NCBI GenBank assembly: GCA_030667105.1
Contig: DAOUWN010000185.1
Coordinates: forward strand, 1 to 5,162
From: Deltaproteobacteria bacterium
Lineage (GTDB): Bacteria; Desulfobacterota; Desulfobacteria; C00003060
Direction of reading: 5' to 3'
Length of the DNA stretch: 5,162 bases
Shown: positions 1 to 5,162 of the stretch, piece by piece
Layout: every line of letters starts with the position of its first letter
Position numbering within the stretch: position 1 is the first letter of the stretch
The notes under the pieces: model-generated
Told to the model about the DNA's origin: nothing
Seen by the model: only the letters and a program-made list of their open reading frames with translations
The model's database searches: none
Translations under genes and position numbers: made by a program

Positions 1-1329
1 AGATTCTATTCTTATTTGTGAAATTTCCTCATAATAGTCGGCCTGCACATAAATATTTCTATAACGGGCCTCATTTTCCAGGAAGTCAACGGTCTCATTC
101 AGGGTCTTGTTGATATCTACCATCTCTTTGACCGGTTCCATACGCCGGCCAAAACCTAACAAGCGGTGGGTTACCTTCCTTGCTCGTTCCACATGTTGAT
201 CAATCTTGCCGATAGCATCTTCGAACTCCTGGAAATTCTCGCTTTTTGCGATGTCTTCTTCTTCAAGAAGATCCTTCATCCAGCCTGCTTTTTCCTTGAT
301 TACAGCCAGGGGATTGTTCACCTCGTGGGCGATACCTGCGGCCAGCTTTCCCAGGGCAGCCATCTTGCTCGACTGAACAAGACCCGCGTCCAGGATTGCC
401 TTCTCGCGGTCGGCCTGAATCAACCTGGCCATCATCGACCGCGTTGTAAAGACAGTGCCCAAAATAATCACAACGATGCCACCCACTAAAAGGCCCGCGC
501 TAATGTACTGTGCCCTGAACAACGGCTTGAGCTCTTCTTCCGGGGCTTCCTTTAGGACCAACAGCCAGTCGTTGTTCTTGATCCAGGCAGTGGCAAAGAG
601 CGCCTTTTTGCCCCCGATTTCTGCCTCTTCAACGTGGGTCCCTGAGCCAAGCTTCGTTAAATCAAAACAATCCGAACGGTTCATGATATCTCCGCTCAGG
701 CGCGGTTTGGTCTGAAAAATACCATCTCTGTTGATAATGAAGGCATCCCCTTTTCTTCCAACCCGTGCGGCCCTGACTATGTTATCAAAGATTTCGGAAT
801 TGATAGTCGCGCGAAGAAGCCAGTTCCGGTTCTCCTTACGGCACACCACTGCAATAACAAAATGAGGAATTCTTCTGAACCCCAAAAAGACGTCGCTTAC
901 GTACACACGGCGCACCATTGCGGCGCTGAACCAGTCCGCATCCTTATAGTTCACCTCCATTAAATTGTAAGGACCCACGTAAGCGACATGTTGACCGTCT
1001 TCGTCAATGACTCCCAGGTCAACAAACGAATGGGAATGGCCCTGAAGAATACTGAAGGCATCTTCAAGCCTGGCCTGATCCGTAAGGGTTTGAAGCGTAT
1101 GCGTGCCCGCCAGCAGGTTCAACTGGGCAACACGTTCCTCAAAGAAGATCTCAATGGCACTTTGTCTGTTTTCTACCATGTCCCTCAAATCTTCTTTGAT
1201 CTTGCCCGTATAGGATACGCGAAACTGGTGATGAATGGTAAGTCCCAGGGAAAAGAGAGGAATCAGAGAAAAGCACAGCGTCGTAAAGACTATCTTCCGC
1301 CGCAGTTTGTTGTAGTCCTTTTCTTCCAT
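1..1329 (-). CDS. Cache-domain sensor histidine kinase (partial, C-terminus beyond left edge)
   Basis: Membrane-bound two-component sensor kinase; 443 residues are visible and the frame is open to base 1. Order: short cytoplasmic N-terminus, TM1 at about 13-32, a periplasmic sensor region at about 33-273, TM2 at about 275-297, a short linker, then the dimerisation/phosphoacceptor domain. The sensor region has double-Cache-like features (DADWFSAA near 130-137, YVSDVFLG at 143-150, DAFIINRDG at 195-203). The H-box reads GKLAAGIAHEVNNPLAV, making His335 the likely autophosphorylation site. No HAMP domain is apparent between TM2 and the H-box. The sequence ends just as the ATP-binding domain would begin, so the N, G1 and G2 boxes are not visible. 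An in-frame TGA lies immediately before the ATG, fixing this as the most upstream possible start; a weak GGGA lies 8 nt before it. It starts 15 nt after the PEP-synthase-like gene, implying one operon. The sensed ligand and cognate response regulator cannot be read here. Confidence 0.93.
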   Translation of the reverse strand, partial: MEEKDYNKLRRKIVFTTLCFSLIPLFSLGLTIHHQFRVSYTGKIKEDLRDMVENRQSAIEIFFEERVAQLNLLAGTHTLQTLTDQARLEDAFSILQGHSHSFVDLGVIDEDGQHVAYVGPYNLMEVNYKDADWFSAAMVRRVYVSDVFLGFRRIPHFVIAVVCRKENRNWLLRATINSEIFDNIVRAARVGRKGDAFIINRDGIFQTKPRLSGDIMNRSDCFDLTKLGSGTHVEEAEIGGKKALFATAWIKNNDWLLVLKEAPEEELKPLFRAQYISAGLLVGGIVVIILGTVFTTRSMMARLIQADREKAILDAGLVQSSKMAALGKLAAGIAHEVNNPLAVIKEKAGWMKDLLEEEDIAKSENFQEFEDAIGKIDQHVERARKVTHRLLGFGRRMEPVKEMVDINKTLNETVDFLENEARYRNIYVQADYYEEISQIRIES

Positions 1330-1344
1330 TCAGATAATCCCGGA

Positions 1345-3948
1345 TTACACCGAAACAAAGGAATTGATATCCTTCATCATCTTGTCCATATAGTGAATGA
1401 CCCTGGCATCGTTGGCCATGATCATGTCGAGCTGTCTTGTATGGATGGTCAGATAGCCGAGCACCTTGAGCCGCTCTATCATAAAGTCCTGATCATATCC
1501 CTCTAACCTGGCAATGATACAGTCTTCGTCGATCTCGACCCGGAAATCAAATTTTTCCAGGATTGCTCCGATGAATTTTATCCTCCTGAGCCTCCTGTTG
1601 AAATCAGCGGCCCCCCCTTTGAAGTTAAAGCTCACATAGTTTTCCTTGGGCCTCTCACCCACAAATGACTCAACTGTGGAAAAGTGATAGCCCAGACGAG
1701 AGGTCAAGTTACAAAAATGTTTGGAAATCATGAAATAGTTCTTTTCACTATAACGAGATTTACCCCCGGCAGTCAGGCTCGGGTCCATGGTTGAAGAGAA
1801 CATGACTGAGAACAACCCCTTTGTGTCAATCGCAGGCGGGCCTTCCCATGGTATGGCGATGCTCCCCTCCCAGATGGCCAGCATGGGAATGGACGCGATT
1901 GTTTCCAGTTTGACCTTGTTGCCTTCAACCGGTTCTTTAAACCCGTCCTCAAGATCGATTATCCACCACTGCATGGGGACCTTATAGACCAGTTGCTTAC
2001 TGGCTCGTTCTGAGAAACGGTGGTCCTTGCCAAAGCTGAACATCTCCTTGACGGATTTTTCGTGGCAGAAGCGGGTAATGTCGTGAAAAGTCCGGCACCC
2101 CTTTGGGTTGAAATCATCGCCATCCGGATCAGTCAGGTTCAGGGGCACAACATATTCAAGGGCCTTTTCCAGAATATGGTAAACAGGGCTTCCTTTCATC
2201 AGGCTCGCTCTTTCAACCGAGGCCTCTTCAAGCAGGCATTCGACCCTTCCTTCATAGACCTTCCGGCCGTCTGCATCAACGGTTATGATATCGCCATTTT
2301 GAATCTTGCCTGTGGCCTCAAGGGTGTCGAAAAGGGCGGGAACACTGAACTCTCTTGAAACAGTCGCCAGATGTCCCGTGACACCCCCTCGATCCGTTAC
2401 CACTGCTGCTGCCCGGTTCAAGAGCGTGGCCCATTTGGGTAAAGAATGCTGCGCTACCAATACCGCTCCAGCAGGAAACTGGAGCAGATCCACAGTGGTA
2501 TCCACCAGAAAGGCGGGCCCGCAGGCAACCCCCGAGCTGGCCGTCACACCACCTTGCAAGACAACGGGCTCCTGCACTTTGAAACCCGGCTCTTCTTCCA
2601 CACCTTTTGTTTCCGTATCCATCTGTCTTAACGGTCGGCTTTGCAGTATTCTGATGACACCGTCCTTGTCAACAGCCCACTCAATGTCCTGAGGACATCC
2701 ATAGTGGTCTTCAAGCCGACAAGCCAACCCGGCCAGGGATACTGCCTGATCATCAGTGATAGAAGGCGCGTCTCTCTCATCACCTGTCAACTCCATGCGG
2801 CGAACCCCTTCTTCGGCAAAACAGACGAATTTCTCTTCCTTCCTTTGAATATTCTTTTTCAGTATCTGAACATGGTCTCCCTTTGAAACCACAAAAAGAT
2901 CCGAGGATACAGTGCCGTCCACGACCGATTTGGCAAGGCCCCAGACCGCATTTATAAGCACTACGTTATTGCGAATGTTGCCAGGATCCCGAGAATACAT
3001 CACGCCGCTTGCCACCGCTTCAACCATTGCCATACAGCCTACACACATGGCTATGTCTTCATCTCGAAAGCCCATGCTCAAGCGGTACGTAAGGGCCTGG
3101 GGGGTGTATTTGCTTGCCAGAATCTCCTTAAATGTGTAGGCCAAAAACTCCTGGTTCACATTAAGCTCGGAGCGATACTGACCCGCAAAAGAGGCCTTTT
3201 CCGTATCCTCGCCCATGGCGCTGCTGCGCAAGGAGACATTCACGCCTTTTTCTGTTTTCTCTTCAAGGTCCTTGTATGCGGAAAGGATCGCCTCTTCAAG
3301 CTCACCCGGTAATTGCGATTGAATAATAAGCTGCTGAATATCAGCGCTTGCCTTGTGCAGCATCTCCATATCTTCAAGATCCAGAGGCTGAATCCGCCGG
3401 TTGATTTCTTCTTGGAGATTACTGTGTTTGAGGAACAGATCATACGCAGAGGCCGTGATAACAAAGCCTTCCGGTACCGAGAGGCTGACCCGATTCAGGA
3501 TCTCCCCCAAATTCGCCATCTTGCCGCCGACATGATCGGCCATATCCTTGTTTATGGCCCTAAGGGGTAGGACCAGTTCGCCCTGTCCGAATTCCTTGCG
3601 CTCTTCCAGAATCTGTTTGACGCCGTTCTCGATTTCCGCAAAAGCGTCATAGAGGGCCTCATAGCGGTTGGAGGAGATCTCGTTCATGTTTTGGATTATT
3701 CTGTACACATTGACTGAAACAGCGGTGCAGTTAGCGCGAACATATGCCATGCCAAAGCTGTGGCTCCCGCGAAGGGCATGTTCCATGTCGGACATGATAT
3801 GGAGCGCCGTATTATTGGCGTTTAAGAGGGCCTTGAAGCTCCAATATCTCGCCTTAAACATGGAGCGCAGTTCTTCCGGCGTTTCCTGGGGCTCTCGCTT
3901 ACCCGCTCCTTTTACAACTTTTCTGACTAACCGTGTCAATCCAAACAC
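1345..3948 (-). CDS. PEP-synthase-like phosphotransferase: ATP-grasp plus phosphohistidine domain with an unrecognised C-terminal domain
   Basis: Cytoplasmic protein of 867 residues related to pyruvate,water dikinase (PpsA) and PPDK. Residues 1-120 form a helical extension. Residues about 125-440 are the ATP-grasp domain: GGKMANLGE (Lys143), SVPEGFVIT, LRSSAMGEDTEKASFAGQ (Arg241, Glu247, Asp248), ASGVMYSRDP (Asp321), WGLAKSVVDG, YGCPQDIEW (416-424) and ILQSRP (434-439). Residues about 460-575 are the PEP-utiliser swivel domain, with GGVTGHLATVSREFSVPAL carrying the expected phosphohistidine His526. The C-terminal PEP/pyruvate-binding barrel of PpsA, with its GTND- and CGE-type motifs, is absent. 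Residues about 577-867 match no family I recognise. The known family reaction is ATP-dependent phosphorylation of the histidine followed by transfer to an acceptor. I infer that the acceptor is not pyruvate, because its binding domain is missing. The start is GTG, supported by a TGAGGT Shine-Dalgarno sequence 6 nt upstream. The histidine kinase gene follows after 15 nt. 'PEP/pyruvate-binding domain-containing protein' is the safe name. Confidence 0.92.
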   Translation of the reverse strand: MFGLTRLVRKVVKGAGKREPQETPEELRSMFKARYWSFKALLNANNTALHIMSDMEHALRGSHSFGMAYVRANCTAVSVNVYRIIQNMNEISSNRYEALYDAFAEIENGVKQILEERKEFGQGELVLPLRAINKDMADHVGGKMANLGEILNRVSLSVPEGFVITASAYDLFLKHSNLQEEINRRIQPLDLEDMEMLHKASADIQQLIIQSQLPGELEEAILSAYKDLEEKTEKGVNVSLRSSAMGEDTEKASFAGQYRSELNVNQEFLAYTFKEILASKYTPQALTYRLSMGFRDEDIAMCVGCMAMVEAVASGVMYSRDPGNIRNNVVLINAVWGLAKSVVDGTVSSDLFVVSKGDHVQILKKNIQRKEEKFVCFAEEGVRRMELTGDERDAPSITDDQAVSLAGLACRLEDHYGCPQDIEWAVDKDGVIRILQSRPLRQMDTETKGVEEEPGFKVQEPVVLQGGVTASSGVACGPAFLVDTTVDLLQFPAGAVLVAQHSLPKWATLLNRAAAVVTDRGGVTGHLATVSREFSVPALFDTLEATGKIQNGDIITVDADGRKVYEGRVECLLEEASVERASLMKGSPVYHILEKALEYVVPLNLTDPDGDDFNPKGCRTFHDITRFCHEKSVKEMFSFGKDHRFSERASKQLVYKVPMQWWIIDLEDGFKEPVEGNKVKLETIASIPMLAIWEGSIAIPWEGPPAIDTKGLFSVMFSSTMDPSLTAGGKSRYSEKNYFMISKHFCNLTSRLGYHFSTVESFVGERPKENYVSFNFKGGAADFNRRLRRIKFIGAILEKFDFRVEIDEDCIIARLEGYDQDFMIERLKVLGYLTIHTRQLDMIMANDARVIHYMDKMMKDINSFVSV

Positions 3949-3954
3949 AACGCT

Positions 3955-3960
3955 ACCTCA
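3955..3960 (-). promoter_or_regulatory. Shine-Dalgarno site deciding the GTG start
   Basis: TGAGGT on the minus strand with a 6-nt spacer to GTG at 3948. An ATG overlapping this site (ATGAGGTAG) meets a stop after two codons, so GTG is the best start for the phosphotransferase gene. Confidence 0.7.
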
Positions 3961-4001
3961 TAAAACCTTAAGCCTGATCCGCATCTGCTCGTTTTTGCCT
4001 T

Positions 4002-4113
4002 GAGCCCTGCGCTGTGAGCCCTTAACTGGCCCGACCAGTCACCACCGACCATTGACCAATCACAAGCCCTATCTGGGATCATGCATCCGGCATCCGGTAT
4101 CGTGCATCAGGCA
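4002..4113 (-). repeat. Degenerate heptamer tandem array, 16 units in one register
   Basis: Read on the minus strand, 112 nt divide exactly into sixteen 7-mers starting at the base after the stop codon of the small membrane-protein gene. Three unit flavours follow one another without loss of register. At 4113-4072 the units are TGCCGGA-like (for example TGCCTGA, TGCACGA, TACCGGA, TGCATGA). At 4057-4030 they are GGTCAAT-like (GGTCGGT, GGTGACT, GGTCGGG). At 4022-4002 the unit AGGGCTC occurs twice with one other unit between. Two transitional units (TAGGGCT, TGTGATT) link the first two blocks. Heptameric short tandem repeats are known between genes in several bacteria, classically cyanobacteria. 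The function here is unknown. The array fills most of the gap between the two genes. Confidence 0.7.
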
Positions 4114-4581
4114 CTACATATTAACGGGCCGCTCTACGATTTGTCCCATTGGTCTTCCGTTCAAATCGTCAATGGCCGCCCCGAGAGCCTTCATAACCTC
4201 AAGCTTGTCCGTGCCTCGTACCTTCAAACTCCGGTGATTGGGCAACTGGAAAAAGAAAAGCCTCTTCATCCTTCTGATGCCGCCGAGGTACGTGCGGATC
4301 TTCCATTGTGAGTGGACAGGCAAGGTTTTGTTCCTGAAGACCGACAAAAATCCGTAATGGATCTTCAGGCCATCCGGGCTAACGGTCACCGCGCTAAAGC
4401 CCCAAAGGGGACCATTGAAAAACCACAAGGCGATCAATCCCCAGGCAACCACAAGGATTACGTGGGTGAAGTTCTGTTTCCGGATAGTACGGACCAGCAG
4501 CCACACAATGATCGCCACAATAATCCCCATGATGACATTCTGCACCATCACGGAGCGTATGAAAAAAGTTTCAGCCTGCAT
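4114..4581 (-). CDS. Small two-TM membrane protein of unknown function, possibly with a PH-like cytoplasmic domain
   Basis: A 155-residue protein I do not recognise by name. Two hydrophobic helices at about 13-32 (VQNVIMGIIVAIIVWLLV) and 40-60 (HVILVVAWGLIALWFF) form a hairpin with a basic connecting loop (RTIRKQNF). The remaining ~95 residues begin VTVSPDGLKIHYGFLSVFRNKTLPV, a short beta-strand-rich pattern loosely like bacterial PH (DUF304/YdbT-type) domains. They end with a helix (TDKLEVMKALGAAIDDL), which fits that fold but is weak evidence. A basic stretch at 103-107 (RRMKR) lies within the soluble part. The start is uncertain: ATG at 4581 has no convincing ribosome binding site, and Met12 or Met18 are alternatives with equally poor sites. 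The gene lies in the same orientation as the phosphotransferase gene, 165 nt upstream of it. It is flanked by a 9-nt-period array before its start and a 7-nt-period array after its stop. Its place in the operon is not proven. Confidence 0.72.
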   Translation of the reverse strand: MQAETFFIRSVMVQNVIMGIIVAIIVWLLVRTIRKQNFTHVILVVAWGLIALWFFNGPLWGFSAVTVSPDGLKIHYGFLSVFRNKTLPVHSQWKIRTYLGGIRRMKRLFFFQLPNHRSLKVRGTDKLEVMKALGAAIDDLNGRPMGQIVERPVNM

Positions 4582-4599
4582 TTATCAACTATTGAAGAA

Positions 4600-4635
4600 T
4601 GCCTAAAGTGCCTAAAATGCCAAGAATGCCTAAAG
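4600..4635. repeat. Nonamer tandem array, four units
   Basis: Four head-to-tail 9-nt units on the plus strand: TGCCTAAAG (4600-4608), TGCCTAAAA (4609-4617), TGCCAAGAA (4618-4626) and TGCCTAAAG (4627-4635). Units one and four are identical. The preceding nine bases end in AAGAA, like unit three, and may be a decayed fifth copy. On the minus strand the array lies 19-54 nt before the start of the small membrane-protein gene, so it would fall in its leader or promoter. Confidence 0.8.
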
Positions 4636-4807
4636 TTCGGCATGGTATCCATTTGCATTGAACAGTCGAAACATTAATAGATAACACTACAAGAAGATGA
4701 TAAACATTCGGACTGGTATCACCGGCCGGAAATCCTGTCAAACAAAAAACAGGCTCAAAAAATGCCGGTTTCGTACAAGGACTTTTAGCGATTCCATCAA
4801 AAACAGG

Positions 4808-4834
4808 TTGACGATTTAGAGCTTTTGTGATAAT
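4808..4834 (+). promoter_or_regulatory. Candidate sigma70 promoter for the secreted-protein gene
   Basis: TTGACG (4808-4813, five of six to the -35 consensus) and GATAAT (4829-4834, five of six to the -10 consensus) are separated by 15 nt. This spacing is short, but a TGT just before the -10 gives an extended -10 element that could compensate. Transcription would start near 4841, giving a leader of about 100 nt before the ATG at 4945. Assigned by eye only. Confidence 0.35.
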
Positions 4835-4931
4835 TCACCTCGGCAATTTTGGTTGATATATGTAGGTCTAGAAACCAATTTATGATTCCCGGTATGCCCT
4901 TGAGATGAGGCCTTACTGCGGAACCAGAAGC

Positions 4932-4938
4932 AAGGAGG
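4932..4938 (+). promoter_or_regulatory. Strong Shine-Dalgarno site
   Basis: AAGGAGG with a 6-nt spacer to the ATG at 4945. This is the best ribosome binding site in the window and decides the start of the exported-protein gene. Confidence 0.85.
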
Positions 4939-4944
4939 AAATTC

Positions 4945-5162
4945 ATGCGCGCACATAAAATTTTATTACTAGTCATGGTGGCGGTTTTACTGTCCTTTTT
5001 CTGCCCCTTTGCCTTTGCCGGTCATGGGGGAGGGAGCGCCCACGAGATGGTCCATATTGAAGGTGGAGACTATGTGACCATCTCGGGAACCATCATCGAT
5101 TCCCACAAAGAACCGGTGGGAGAAGCCGTAATCACGGTGGATATGGACGGCCATGACGTTGC
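4945..5162 (+). CDS. Exported protein with carboxypeptidase-regulatory-like (Ig-like) domain, partial at right edge
   Basis: Only the first 72 codons are visible; the frame is open to the window end. The N-terminus is a Sec signal peptide: MRAHK, a hydrophobic core (ILLLVMVAVLLSFF), then PFAFA, with likely signal peptidase I cleavage after Ala25. The Cys at position 20 is not in a good lipobox, so a lipoprotein is less likely. The mature start is Gly/His-rich (GHGGGSAHEMVHIEGG). It is followed by VTISGTIIDSHKEPVGEAVITVDMDG (about 44-69), which fits the opening of a CarboxypepD_reg-type beta-sandwich (sGtVvD..g.pv.gA.V.v). Such domains often stand at the front of larger exported or membrane-anchored proteins, so the function cannot be inferred from this fragment. 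The gene diverges from the minus-strand cluster and has its own strong ribosome binding site, suggesting separate regulation. Confidence 0.88.
   Translation, partial: MRAHKILLLVMVAVLLSFFCPFAFAGHGGGSAHEMVHIEGGDYVTISGTIIDSHKEPVGEAVITVDMDGHDV

Larger units (their letters stand above)
4582..4944. other. Divergent intergenic region, 363 nt
   Basis: This stretch separates the leftward gene at 4581 from the rightward gene at 4945 and must hold the promoter of the latter, and perhaps one for the former. Besides the nonamer array at 4600-4635 and the candidate promoter at 4808-4834, it contains an 8-bp palindrome CCGGCCGG (4722-4729). There is a short inverted repeat CCTGT/ACAGG (4734-4738 and 4749-4753) and a direct repeat AAAAACAGG (4745-4753 and 4799-4807). 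No convincing protein gene, tRNA or recognised riboswitch is visible. Confidence 0.6.

Noticed and set aside
988..1506. Plus-strand open frame of 172 codons
   Set aside because: It lies antisense to the kinase and the end of the phosphotransferase, both of which show clear family motifs. It is a shadow frame.
1345..3948. Calling the large gene ppsA (pyruvate,water dikinase)
   Set aside because: The PEP/pyruvate-binding barrel is missing, so the PEP-forming reaction is not supported.
4002..4113. CRISPR array
   Set aside because: Units are 7 nt with no spacers, so this is a simple tandem array, not repeat-spacer structure.
4643..4657. Possible sigma54 promoter (TGG...TTGCA)
   Set aside because: The GG and GC elements are one base too close and the -24 element matches poorly.
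4312..4677. Plus-strand open frame containing a Cys-rich CLKCLKCQECLK stretch
   Set aside because: The Cys-rich part is the 9-nt array read in frame (nine is a multiple of three), and the rest lies antisense to the membrane-protein gene. It has no ribosome binding site.
4849..4878. Inverted repeat TTGGTT/AACCAA as a hairpin or operator
   Set aside because: Only six base pairs with an 18-nt loop in AT-rich sequence, so chance is a fair explanation.
4882..4908. Short leader peptide MIPGMPLR before the exported-protein gene
   Set aside because: There is no ribosome binding site and no attenuator structure nearby.

Overview
The window looks like a bacterial chromosome fragment of moderate GC content. 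It most resembles an anaerobic Desulfobacterota (deltaproteobacterial, sulfate-reducer-like) genome. That assignment is an inference from the gene types (a PEP-synthase-like signalling protein beside a Cache-domain histidine kinase) and from the short-period repeats between genes. No marker gene confirms it.

Layout. Three genes run leftward on the minus strand: a small two-TM membrane protein (4581-4114), a large PEP-synthase-like phosphotransferase of 867 residues (3948-1345), and a membrane-bound Cache-domain sensor histidine kinase (1329 to beyond the left edge). The kinase starts 15 nt after the phosphotransferase stop, so those two are almost certainly co-transcribed. The small membrane protein lies 165 nt upstream of the phosphotransferase and may or may not share the transcript. 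A 363-nt intergenic region (4582-4944) follows. After it a divergent plus-strand gene begins at 4945 with a strong ribosome binding site and signal peptide; it is cut by the right edge after 72 codons.

How the genes may work together. The large protein keeps the ATP-grasp domain and the phosphohistidine swivel domain of PEP synthase. It lacks the C-terminal PEP/pyruvate-binding barrel and carries instead about 290 residues of no recognised family, plus a helical N-terminal extension. It probably moves phosphate from ATP to its own histidine and then to an unknown acceptor. The tightly linked kinase suggests a signalling or regulatory role, but this is inference.

The most unusual non-coding structure is a pair of short tandem arrays around the small membrane-protein gene. 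A degenerate 7-nt-period array (4002-4113) fills most of the gap after its stop, and a 9-nt-period array (4600-4635) lies just upstream of its start. The rest of the 4582-4944 intergenic region holds a possible sigma70 promoter and some A-rich direct repeats.
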